Origin: Candidatus Anoxychlamydiales bacterium
GTDB taxonomy: Bacteria > Chlamydiota > Chlamydiia > Chlamydiales > SM23-39
DNA length: 13,343 nucleotides
Direction: 5' to 3'
Assembly: GCA_011064905.1 (NCBI GenBank)
Contig: JAAKFW010000018.1
Coordinates: 1 to 13,343 of the forward strand
Made by a program: the position numbers and the translations under genes. Shown piece by piece: positions 7,364 through 13,343 of the stretch. The first letter of the stretch is position 1, and each line of letters starts with the position of its first letter. The notes beneath the pieces are model-generated. The model did not search any database, was not told where the DNA came from, and saw only the letters and a program-made list of their open reading frames with translations.

Positions 7364-8427
7364 ATATTGCCTCCCAATATAAAAACTATTGATTTTACAA
7401 CATGATTTTCAATAATTTCAACATTAATTATTGATTTGCCAATATTTTTTAACAAAGTAAAGCGATTTTTACCAAAAATATTTTTTTTGTCTCTTTTTAT
7501 AAACTCAATAATTCTATCTTTTGAAATTTTCGGTGCGTTATTTAACATTTTTTTTAATTTTAGAAATTCAAAAATTTTTTCAAATTCATCAAAAGATAAC
7601 AGATTCATTTTGTAAGAGAGATAGCTCTCTATTAAAATACCAAAAACTAGCGCTTTTCCATGGGAAATTTGATAGTCTAATGAAGCTTCTATTGCATGTG
7701 AAATAGTATGACCAAAGTTTAAAATTTTTCTAAAAGATGTTTCGTTTTCATCTTTTTCAATAACTATTTTTTTAATTTTCAAAGAATCTATTATTTGTTT
7801 TGGAGTTATTTCCGGATTCGCTAAAAGATCTGTGAATGATTCTTCTTTCAAAATAAGAGAATGTTTTAGCATTTCTGTATATCCATTTTTCATCTCATCA
7901 GTGCTTAGAGTTTTTAAAACCTCAAAATCTATAAATACAGCTTTGGGATGATAAATAATTCCAATTAGATTTTTTCCATATTTAGTATTAACAGCTGTTT
8001 TCCCTCCAACGCTCGCATCTACCATAGCAAGAAGAGTTGTAGGAATGATTATATATGGTATCCCTCTCATATAAGTTGCTGCAACAAATCCTGCCATATC
8101 TATAACGATCCCTCCTCCAAAAGCAATGATTAGAGTATCTTTTGTGAAATTCATTTTTAGCATTTGATTTTCTAAAAGATCTTTTGTTTTTTTAGATTTG
8201 TTTATTTCGCCTTGAGGAAAACTAAGTAGTTTTACATTAATCTTTTTTTCTTTGAATTTATCGATAAGAGGTTTTGCTAAGATATTTTCTAAATTTGTAT
8301 GGGTTATTATTACGAAGTTATTAGCTAATTTTTTACAAAAATCTACTATGAAATATTTTTTTAAAAGAGCATTTCCATAAAAGATTGGGTAACTTTGGTT
8401 TTTTAGATTAACGTTTAGTTTTTGCAT
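7357..8427 (-). CDS. aroB: 3-dehydroquinate synthase
   Basis: AroB converts DAHP to 3-dehydroquinate, using NAD and a divalent metal (step 2 of the shikimate pathway). The 356-residue length is normal. The NAD-binding region shows FGGGIVIDMAGFVAATYMRG (103-122) and PTTLLAMVDASVGGKTAVN (129-147), then KNLIG (152-156). The metal ligands are all present: Glu185 in NGYTEMLKHS, His240 in NFGHTISHAIE and His256 in ISHGKALVFG. The gene starts 6 bp after the aroC stop with no visible Shine-Dalgarno, so translation probably depends on ribosomes finishing aroC. It overlaps aroDE by 7 bp at its 3' end. Nothing is missing from the active site. Confidence 0.97.
   Translation of the reverse strand: MQKLNVNLKNQSYPIFYGNALLKKYFIVDFCKKLANNFVIITHTNLENILAKPLIDKFKEKKINVKLLSFPQGEINKSKKTKDLLENQMLKMNFTKDTLIIAFGGGIVIDMAGFVAATYMRGIPYIIIPTTLLAMVDASVGGKTAVNTKYGKNLIGIIYHPKAVFIDFEVLKTLSTDEMKNGYTEMLKHSLILKEESFTDLLANPEITPKQIIDSLKIKKIVIEKDENETSFRKILNFGHTISHAIEASLDYQISHGKALVFGILIESYLSYKMNLLSFDEFEKIFEFLKLKKMLNNAPKISKDRIIEFIKRDKKNIFGKNRFTLLKNIGKSIINVEIIENHVVKSIVFILGGNIC
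7370..7375 (-). promoter_or_regulatory. Strong ribosome binding site for aroDE, inside aroB
   Basis: Read on the - strand, GGGAGG lies 6 nt before the aroDE ATG (7363-7361). It is encoded within the last codons of aroB (...Gly-Gly-Asn-Ile-Cys). No other gene start in this window has so good a Shine-Dalgarno. It fixes the aroDE start and suggests direct ribosome recruitment in addition to coupling. Confidence 0.75.
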
Positions 8428-8433
8428 TAGATT

Positions 8434-9588
8434 TCAAATTTTTTTCAGTTTTATGTTTTTTTGAGCTTTGCTTTCATCTTTTTTGAACAATAAATTCAAT
8501 TTCATCAAAGGATCTAAAGTAGCTACTCTATTTAAAAGATATGAATCGACTATCACTATTGAACACATCGCATCTACTATAGAAGCCGCTCTAATAGCGA
8601 TGCAAGGATCATATCTTTTATCGTTAGGAAATTCTAAAAGTTTTTTATTTCCGTAAATATCTATAGTTTCTTGGGGTTTTCCATGAGTTGCAGTGGGTTT
8701 GAATGCAACTCTTCCTACAATTGGCCTGCCATTGGAGATGCCAGCTTGGATTCCGCCTTCATTATTTGTTTTAGTTACAACTCTTTTCTTCTCAAAAGCA
8801 AATAGATCATTTCTTTTTGATCCCTGTTTTTTTGTCCCTTCAAATCCATCTCCTATCTCAAAACCGATAGCAGCTGGTATACTAATAAGAGCTGCAGCTA
8901 ATTTCGCATTTAATTTATCGTATATAGGATCTCCTAAAGATGGAGGCGTATTTAAAATTACAAATTCAACAACTCCTCCAATAGAGTCTTCATCTTTTTG
9001 AATATCCTTTAGTTTTTCAATCATCTTTTTTTCAGCTATTTTATCTGGGCAAAATATTTTACTTTTATAAATATTTTCAAGATCATCTATTTTTACATCA
9101 GATAAAATATCTCCGATAGATTTGAGATAAGCAAATATTTTGATATTTAAAGTTTTTAATATCTTTTTCGCAATAGCACCGGCTGCTACCCGAGCAACTG
9201 TCTCCCTTGCAGAGGCTCTAGAGCCTCCTCTATGATCAAAAATCTTATATTTTTGAAGGTATGTATAGTTTGCATGAGAGGGTCTTAAAAGGTCCTTTAT
9301 CTTATCGTAGTTTTTAGATTTAACATCTCTATTTTCTATAAGTATGCAAATAGGAGAGCCGGTTGTTTTCCCATTAAAAACGCCGGATACTATTTTAGCA
9401 CTATCCATTTCATTTCTTTTAGAGACAAACTCATTTAAATTGGGTCTTCTTTTTTGAAGCTCAAAATTAATTTCATTCTCTGTTATTTCAATATTAGAAG
9501 GACACCCATCTATAACAACCCCTATTAGAGGTCCGTGAGATTCTCCAAACGTTGTAATTTTAAATATTTTACCAAATGAATTAGACAT
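8434..9588 (-). CDS. aroC: Chorismate synthase
   Basis: AroC converts EPSP to chorismate with reduced FMN as cofactor (step 7). I place the start at the internal ATG at 9588-9586, giving 384 residues that begin MSNSFGKIFKITTFGESHG, the conserved N-terminus of the family. An upstream ATG at 9615 would add nine unrelated residues and overlap aroK by 35 bp; with the chosen start the overlap is 8 bp (ATGTCTAA), and AAAGGGAAA lies about 14 bp upstream. Signatures present: GESHG near residue 15, QKRRPN, the LRPSHANYTYLQKY and RGGSRASARET region with conserved Arg and Ser, DSIGGVVE, the EIGDGFEGTKKQGSKRND loop, NEGGIQAGISNGRP, FKPTATHGKPQET and RYDPCIAIRA. The C-terminus has a Lys-rich tail of roughly 20 residues. 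The gene lies between aroK and aroB, as expected for the chlamydial cluster. Confidence 0.96.
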   Translation of the reverse strand: MSNSFGKIFKITTFGESHGPLIGVVIDGCPSNIEITENEINFELQKRRPNLNEFVSKRNEMDSAKIVSGVFNGKTTGSPICILIENRDVKSKNYDKIKDLLRPSHANYTYLQKYKIFDHRGGSRASARETVARVAAGAIAKKILKTLNIKIFAYLKSIGDILSDVKIDDLENIYKSKIFCPDKIAEKKMIEKLKDIQKDEDSIGGVVEFVILNTPPSLGDPIYDKLNAKLAAALISIPAAIGFEIGDGFEGTKKQGSKRNDLFAFEKKRVVTKTNNEGGIQAGISNGRPIVGRVAFKPTATHGKPQETIDIYGNKKLLEFPNDKRYDPCIAIRAASIVDAMCSIVIVDSYLLNRVATLDPLMKLNLLFKKDESKAQKNIKLKKI

Positions 9589-10126
9589 ATATATATTTTG
9601 TTTCCCTTTGATCAATTTTATTTTTTATTTCAATTGCAATCTCTTGAATATCTTTAGTATCTACCTGAATAGTAATATCTGCTAAGTTTTCATATATTTT
9701 TTTTCTGTTTTCAAAAGTTTTTATTAAAGATTTTTCATCTTGAAATATTGTTTTTTTTCTGTTTTCAAAAATTCTTTTTTTCAATGTTTCTATAGATGCT
9801 TTAAGAAAGATAATCGTCTTAGGGTTACTTGAAATTTCAAAATTGCTTTCATTTAAGATAGAGCCTCCAGCTGCTGCTATCGATGCATTCTTTACATTTT
9901 TTATAGAAAAAAAAGCTTTTGCTTCTAAAAATCTAAATTTTTCTTCTTTTAAAAATTTAAAGATTTCAAAAATCTGAGTAATACTTTTCTTTTTTGGATA
10001 ATTTTTATAAAACAAAGTTTTTATTATCTCATCGATATCAAAAAATTTTCTATCTAGCATTGATGCTAGATTTTTACCAACTGAAGATTTACCGGAGTGT
10101 TTCATTCCAATTAAGATTACATTCAT
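9581..10126 (-). CDS. aroK: Shikimate kinase
   Basis: This enzyme phosphorylates shikimate with ATP (step 5). I take the start at 10126: its ATG overlaps the aroA stop as ATGA, and the protein then opens MNVILIGMKHSGKSS, directly at the P-loop, as in the family. The alternative ATG at 10138 adds only MRDF. The resulting 181 residues fit the family. Seen: Walker A GMKHSGKSS (7-15), DIDEII (30-35) with the Asp expected to bind shikimate and Mg, SITQIFEI (48-55), KFRFLEAKAF (63-72) with the substrate Arg65, AAGGSI (85-90), and a lid region ENRKKTIF (121-128) followed by RKKIYENLAD (141-150). The usual GGG of the third motif is reduced to AGG, and the lid is Lys-rich; both are mild departures. 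The symbol aroK is by function; some chlamydial annotations use aroL. Confidence 0.9.
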   Translation of the reverse strand: MNVILIGMKHSGKSSVGKNLASMLDRKFFDIDEIIKTLFYKNYPKKKSITQIFEIFKFLKEEKFRFLEAKAFFSIKNVKNASIAAAGGSILNESNFEISSNPKTIIFLKASIETLKKRIFENRKKTIFQDEKSLIKTFENRKKIYENLADITIQVDTKDIQEIAIEIKNKIDQRETKYIYV

Positions 10127-11418
10127 AAAATCACGCATCCAAGTGATTTAAAGTCTTTTTTAAATGCTCTATACGTTTTGTTAATACAATCTACATCTTC
10201 AATCATCGATGGTTTTTCCACGCCTAAAGCTGCGATAGTTAGCGCCATTGCAATTCTGTGATCTTTATAAGAGTTTAGATTAGCAGCCTCTAGTTTTGAA
10301 CCTTCAACTACAAGACCATCTTTTTTCTCTATAATTTTAGCTTTCATTTTTTTTAGCTCTATTGTTATTGCTAAAATTCGATCGGATTCTTTTTTCCGAG
10401 CATTAAGTCCATTTTGTAGAGTTAGTTTCCCTCTATTATAGCAGCCAAGGACCGCTAAAATTGGAATGGAATCTATAATATCATCAACATCTATCTCTAA
10501 ATTTCCTTCTAAGATAGATTTTTCTACTCTAATTTGTTTTTTTTCTTTATCAATATAGATCTTAGCTTTTAATTTTTTAAAGATTTCAATAGTTTTTTGA
10601 TCATTTTGAAAATCATCAAAAATCACATTTTTTATTAAAATATTTGATTTTGTAATTAATGCAGCTGCTATTGGAAATAAAATAGTAGAGAAATCTGTTG
10701 GGACCGTGTATTCAAATCCTCTAAAAGCTTTTCTATCTAATCTGCTAGGTGGATATAAGATAAATTTTTTAAAATCTTGATTTTCAACTTTTATATTCAT
10801 TTTATTCAGCCAGCTAAGCGTTAAATTTACCCATGGCTTTTCTTTTGGATTTTCTACTTCAATTTGCATTTTTGTATTTAAAAGAGAAGATGCTATAAGC
10901 AACGAAGATACATATTGTGAATCTTCTCCATTTATTTTTATGTCTTTAGGAAGTATCGGTCCTTTTATCTCAAGGGGAGCAAAATCTGTATTATGTATAG
11001 ATTTGATATGGACGCCCAAAGAAGATAGCGAATCAATTAAAGGTTTCATAGATCTATTTGTTTTAATAGACTCATCGCCTGTGATAACTGTCTTTTTATT
11101 AGATAAAGCATAAACGGATGTCAAAAAACGAAGGGCTATCCCTGAGTTTTTTACATCTATATTAACATTATCTTTTAATAAAATTTTTTTGTTCGTTCCT
11201 AAAATTTTTAAACTATTTTTTTTAATCTCAATTTTTGCTTTGAATTTTCTACACCCTTCAATAAAAGCTAAAGTATCATCTGAGTTCAAAAAATTTTTAA
11301 TTGTAGAGCTGCCTTTTGATAAAGATGCAAATAAAATAGCTCTCATTGTTTGAGATTTAGAAGAAGGAACAATAATCTCACCTGACATTGAAGATTTTTT
11401 TACAAAAAAGTTTTTCAT
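10123..11418 (-). CDS. aroA: 3-phosphoshikimate 1-carboxyvinyltransferase (EPSP synthase)
   Basis: AroA joins phosphoenolpyruvate to shikimate 3-phosphate (step 6) and is the target of glyphosate. The 431-residue protein has VPSSKSQTMRA (17-27) with Lys21, Ser22 and Arg26 for substrate binding, NSGIALRFL (91-99), TGDESIKTNRSMKPLIDSL (113-131) with Arg122, GEDSQYVSSLLIA, VPTDFS with the catalytic Asp, ESDRI, and YKDHRIAMAL near the C-terminus. The NSGIALRF stretch has Ile where E. coli has Thr97; how this affects glyphosate binding cannot be told from sequence. It is the first gene of the operon, with an 84-bp divergent intergenic region shared with lysS, and its stop overlaps the aroK start (ATGA). 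No Shine-Dalgarno precedes the ATG. Confidence 0.97.
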   Translation of the reverse strand: MKNFFVKKSSMSGEIIVPSSKSQTMRAILFASLSKGSSTIKNFLNSDDTLAFIEGCRKFKAKIEIKKNSLKILGTNKKILLKDNVNIDVKNSGIALRFLTSVYALSNKKTVITGDESIKTNRSMKPLIDSLSSLGVHIKSIHNTDFAPLEIKGPILPKDIKINGEDSQYVSSLLIASSLLNTKMQIEVENPKEKPWVNLTLSWLNKMNIKVENQDFKKFILYPPSRLDRKAFRGFEYTVPTDFSTILFPIAAALITKSNILIKNVIFDDFQNDQKTIEIFKKLKAKIYIDKEKKQIRVEKSILEGNLEIDVDDIIDSIPILAVLGCYNRGKLTLQNGLNARKKESDRILAITIELKKMKAKIIEKKDGLVVEGSKLEAANLNSYKDHRIAMALTIAALGVEKPSMIEDVDCINKTYRAFKKDFKSLGCVIL

Positions 11419-11441
11419 TTAAAACTGAAATTTTAGTTAAA

Positions 11442-11470
11442 TTGAAATAAAGAGACTTATTATATATAAT
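11442..11470 (+). promoter_or_regulatory. lysS promoter
   Basis: TTGAAA (11442-11447) and TATAAT (11465-11470) are separated by exactly 17 bp: five of six and six of six matches to the sigma70-type consensus. Transcription would start near 11477, giving a leader of about 26 nt that contains the AGGA (11489-11492) placed 10 nt before the lysS ATG. This is the best-looking promoter in the window. Confidence 0.68.
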
Positions 11471-11487
11471 TTTCATAAAAGTTAAAA
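11459..11487 (-). promoter_or_regulatory. Candidate aroA operon promoter
   Basis: On the - strand a perfect TATAAT (11464-11459) lies about 40 bp before the aroA ATG. The hexamer 17 bp upstream is TTTTAA (11487-11482), a poor -35. This -10 shares bases with the -10 of the divergent lysS promoter, inside the palindrome ATTATATATAAT (11459-11470). It is the best candidate in the only region long enough to hold an operon promoter. Confidence 0.42.
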
Positions 11488-11502
11488 TAGGAAACTAAGC
11501 TA

Positions 11503-13068
11503 ATGGATATAAAAACTCCTGACTATCATTCAATTGAAGAATTTCAAAATAGATCAAAAAAATTAAAAGAGATTAGAGATTTAGGAATCGATCCATATCC
11601 CCATAAGTTTGAGCCATCTCACATGGCAAAAGAGATTTTTGAAAAATATTCAAAAAAAGATTTAGGGCATTTCGATGATGCAGCAGCCGGAGAAACCCCA
11701 TTAGTTAAATTCGCCGGAAGACTCGTTTTATTTAGAGCAATGGGAAAAAATGCTTTTGCTCAAATTCAAGATGAGAGCGGAAAAATTCAAATAATGATTA
11801 ATAGAGATCTTACGAAAGTAGATGGATACGATGTAGAAAAATCAAAGGAGAAACAATCACACATAAAATTTATCGAAAAAAAGTTAGATCTTGGAGATAT
11901 CATAGGCATTGAAGGAAATTTATTTCATACGAAAAAAGGTGAGCTTACAATTTTTGCAAAGAAAGTAAAAATTCTTTGTAAAACACTTCTTCCTTTGCCG
12001 GATAAACACTCAGGACTTGCTGATCTTGGTGTGAAATACAGAAAAAGATGGCTTGATTTAATAACAGATCCAAAAGTTATAGATACTTTTACCAAAAGAT
12101 CTAAAATTATAAAAATTATAAGAAACTATTTAGATGATGCTAACTTTTTAGAAGTTGAAACTCCAGTTTTGCAAAATGTTTATGGTGGAGCAGAGGCCAA
12201 ACCTTTCGAAACTCACATAAATGCTCTTCATCAAGATATGTATCTTAGGATTTCTTTAGAGATACCTCTAAAGAAGCTACTAGTCGGCGGTTTTAATAGA
12301 GTTTATGAAATGAGTAAGGTTTTTAGAAACGAAGGCCTAGACAAGACTCATAATCCGGAATTTACAGAGTTAGAAGCCTATGCTTCGTATTGGGATTATA
12401 ATGATTTAATGAAATTCACAGAACAGCTCTATGAAACTATCGCCCTAAAACTTTTTGATTCTACAAAAGTTGAGTTTGGCCCTTATACAATCGATGTAAA
12501 AACTCCATGGAAAAGACTTACAATGAAAGGGGCCATCAAAGAATACGGAGGTGTTGATATTGAATCTCTAACAGATGAAGAGCTTCACAAAAAACTACTT
12601 GAGACTTCTGTTGATAGAGCTAAATTAAAAAATGCTACTCGTGGTAATTTAATCGCCCTTTTATTTGAAGAGCTTGCAGAAGATAAATTAATTCAACCTC
12701 ATCACATAACTGATCACCCAATTGAAACAACTCCTCTTTGCAAACTCCATAGAGATCCAAAAGAAAGAGAAAAAAATATAGTAGAAAGATTTGAGAGTTT
12801 TATAGCAGGACATGAAGTATTAAACGCGTACTCAGAGCTTAACGATCCTGAAATTCAAAGAGAGCTACTTCTTAATCAAGTAAAAAAACGTTTAGCTGGT
12901 GATGAAGAGGCTCATCCACTCGATGAAGAATTTATAGAAGCTATATGTCAAGGAATGCCGCCCGCTGCTGGATTTGGTATTGGTATTGATCGTTTGATTA
13001 TGCTTTTTACAAATTCTCAATCGATTAGGGATGTGATTTTCTTTCCAATTATGAGACCAGAAGAATAG
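11503..13068 (+). CDS. lysS: Lysyl-tRNA synthetase, class II
   Basis: The enzyme activates lysine with ATP and charges tRNA-Lys. The 521 residues follow the class IIb plan: N-terminal OB-fold anticodon-binding domain (about 68-155, starting VKFAGRLVLFRAMGKNAFAQIQD), then the catalytic domain. Motif 1 ends FLEVETPVLQ (215-224); the lysine-specific GGAEAKPFETH follows (228-238); motif 2 is FRNEGLDKTHNPEFTELE (274-291); motif 3 is GFGIGIDRLIMLF (490-502), with the terminal RDVIFFPIMRP (509-519). It starts with ATG at 11503 after AGGA at a 10-nt spacing and has its own promoter. This is not the class I LysRS found in some bacteria and archaea. Its 3' end is followed by AT-rich non-coding DNA and a possible IS end. 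Confidence 0.97.
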   Translation: MDIKTPDYHSIEEFQNRSKKLKEIRDLGIDPYPHKFEPSHMAKEIFEKYSKKDLGHFDDAAAGETPLVKFAGRLVLFRAMGKNAFAQIQDESGKIQIMINRDLTKVDGYDVEKSKEKQSHIKFIEKKLDLGDIIGIEGNLFHTKKGELTIFAKKVKILCKTLLPLPDKHSGLADLGVKYRKRWLDLITDPKVIDTFTKRSKIIKIIRNYLDDANFLEVETPVLQNVYGGAEAKPFETHINALHQDMYLRISLEIPLKKLLVGGFNRVYEMSKVFRNEGLDKTHNPEFTELEAYASYWDYNDLMKFTEQLYETIALKLFDSTKVEFGPYTIDVKTPWKRLTMKGAIKEYGGVDIESLTDEELHKKLLETSVDRAKLKNATRGNLIALLFEELAEDKLIQPHHITDHPIETTPLCKLHRDPKEREKNIVERFESFIAGHEVLNAYSELNDPEIQRELLLNQVKKRLAGDEEAHPLDEEFIEAICQGMPPAAGFGIGIDRLIMLFTNSQSIRDVIFFPIMRPEE

Positions 13069-13161
13069 TTTTTTAATAAACGCCAAATTTATAATTAATA
13101 TTTTTTTCAACTATTTATCATCAATCATAAATTAATTATTTTAATTTACATTTTCTTAAAT

Positions 13162-13178
13162 AAATCCTAGGATTTTTT
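13162..13178 (+). terminator. Weak possible lysS terminator (palindrome plus T-run)
   Basis: A perfect 14-bp palindrome AAATCCTAGGATTT (13162-13175) can fold into a 5-bp stem with a CTAG loop and runs into six T's (13173-13178). It lies 94 bp past the lysS stop. The stem is short and has a single GC pair when folded with a 4-nt loop, so termination strength is doubtful. A second small hairpin, AATGTT-CAA-AACATT (13194-13208), follows. Confidence 0.33.
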
Positions 13179-13244
13179 GTATTTATCTAATTTAATGTTC
13201 AAAACATTTTATGAAAGCTCAAAAAAAAGGAATAAAACAATGAT

Positions 13245-13343
13245 GTGAACTACTCGCCCCTAAAGGGCAATGCCGTCAAAATAAGAATATTCATATCATA
13301 AAGATCTCCGTCTATTCATAGGATATTTTTTGTTGCCCTTTTT
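13245..13343 (-). mobile_element. Putative right end of an IS200/IS605-family (TnpB-type) element, continuing past the window
   Basis: Read on the - strand, the window edge runs through GACGGCATTGCCC, a hairpin GCCC-TTTAG-GGGC (13268-13256), and then GAGTAGTTCAC ending at 13245. A short GC hairpin with a TTTAG-like loop followed by a ...GTAGTTCAC terminus is, from memory, the pattern of right ends of many IS200/IS605 elements that carry tnpB. These elements have subterminal hairpins instead of terminal inverted repeats, so lack of a matching repeat is not evidence against it. About 50 bp upstream of the hairpin on the same strand, a reading frame ends RATKNIL-stop, like the 'NAxxNIL' tail of TnpB. 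The local base composition is richer in GC than the preceding AT-rich stretch. The left end, the rest of tnpB and any tnpA lie outside, so this remains a proposal. Confidence 0.42.
13316..13342 (-). CDS. Possible last codons of tnpB (5' part outside the window)
   Basis: On the - strand the frame entering at 13342 reads Lys-Arg-Ala-Thr-Lys-Asn-Ile-Leu and stops with TGA at 13318-13316. TnpB proteins typically have a C-terminal catalytic-Asp segment of the form 'RDxNAxxNIL', so Ala-Thr-Lys-Asn-Ile-Leu fits its end, with Arg in place of the usual Asn. Eight residues cannot prove homology. The support is the position just inside a putative IS200/IS605 right end. If real, the protein ends unusually soon after this motif, or the copy has a premature stop. 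Confidence 0.22.
   Translation of the reverse strand, partial: KRATKNIL

Noticed and set aside
7521..9001. Three + strand open frames (7521-7706, 8468-8656, 8693-9001) opposite aroB and aroC
   Set aside because: They lie opposite highly conserved catalytic regions and have no recognisable motifs.
9589..9615. Upstream ATG of aroC (nine extra residues MIKGKQNIY)
   Set aside because: The family N-terminus begins at the internal Met (MSNSFGK...), and the internal start gives a typical 8-bp overlap with aroK instead of 35 bp.
10127..10138. Upstream ATG of aroK adding MRDF
   Set aside because: The internal ATG forms an ATGA overlap with the aroA stop and puts the P-loop at the usual distance from the N-terminus.
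12892..13110. - strand open frame over the 3' end of lysS
   Set aside because: It lies mostly opposite LysRS motif 3; composition and position mark it as a shadow.
13233..13249. AGGAA followed by ATGATGTGA, considered as a small gene start
   Set aside because: The frame ends after two codons; the sequence is better explained by the putative transposon end on the other strand.
1..13343. CRISPR array, tRNA or rRNA genes, prophage genes
   Set aside because: No regularly spaced repeats, cloverleaf-like sequences, rRNA stretches or phage-type ORFs were seen on either strand.

Overview
The window is AT-rich and gene-dense. It most probably comes from a chlamydia-like bacterium (phylum Chlamydiota), likely an AT-rich host-associated or 'environmental' lineage rather than classical Chlamydia. 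The main evidence is a chorismate-pathway operon in the order aroA-aroK-aroC-aroB-aroDE, with 3-dehydroquinase and shikimate dehydrogenase fused into one protein. That fusion and order are the arrangement known from chlamydiae. A class II lysyl-tRNA synthetase and priA on either side of the operon agree with this, but the lineage is an inference from gene content, not from a search.

Layout. Positions 1-186 hold the C-terminal PDZ end of an HtrA/DegP-type serine protease on the + strand. It converges on a site-2-protease-like membrane metalloprotease (221-1354, - strand), with a hairpin terminator between them. ftsY (1424-2335, +) is divergent from the metalloprotease. An unrecognised Lys-rich protein (2389-3375, +) follows and overlaps priA (3365-5590, +) by 11 bp. 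A non-coding gap of about 380 bp (5591-5971) separates priA from the convergent aro operon.

The operon (5972-11418, - strand) is tightly packed, with 4-8 bp overlaps or a 6-bp gap between genes. Its five genes cover all six steps from DAHP to chorismate: AroB, AroD and AroE (fused), AroK, AroA, AroC. Only DAHP synthase is absent from the window. An 84-bp intergenic region carries overlapping divergent promoters for aroA and for lysS (11503-13068, +).

After lysS the sequence is non-coding and AT-rich up to about 13244. The last ~100 bp look different: read on the - strand they resemble the right end of an IS200/IS605-family (TnpB-type) element, with a GC hairpin followed by GAGTAGTTCAC, and possibly the last codons of tnpB at the window edge. 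The element would continue outside the window. This is the most unusual item; the rest is housekeeping: protein targeting, replication restart, aromatic biosynthesis, translation and envelope proteolysis.
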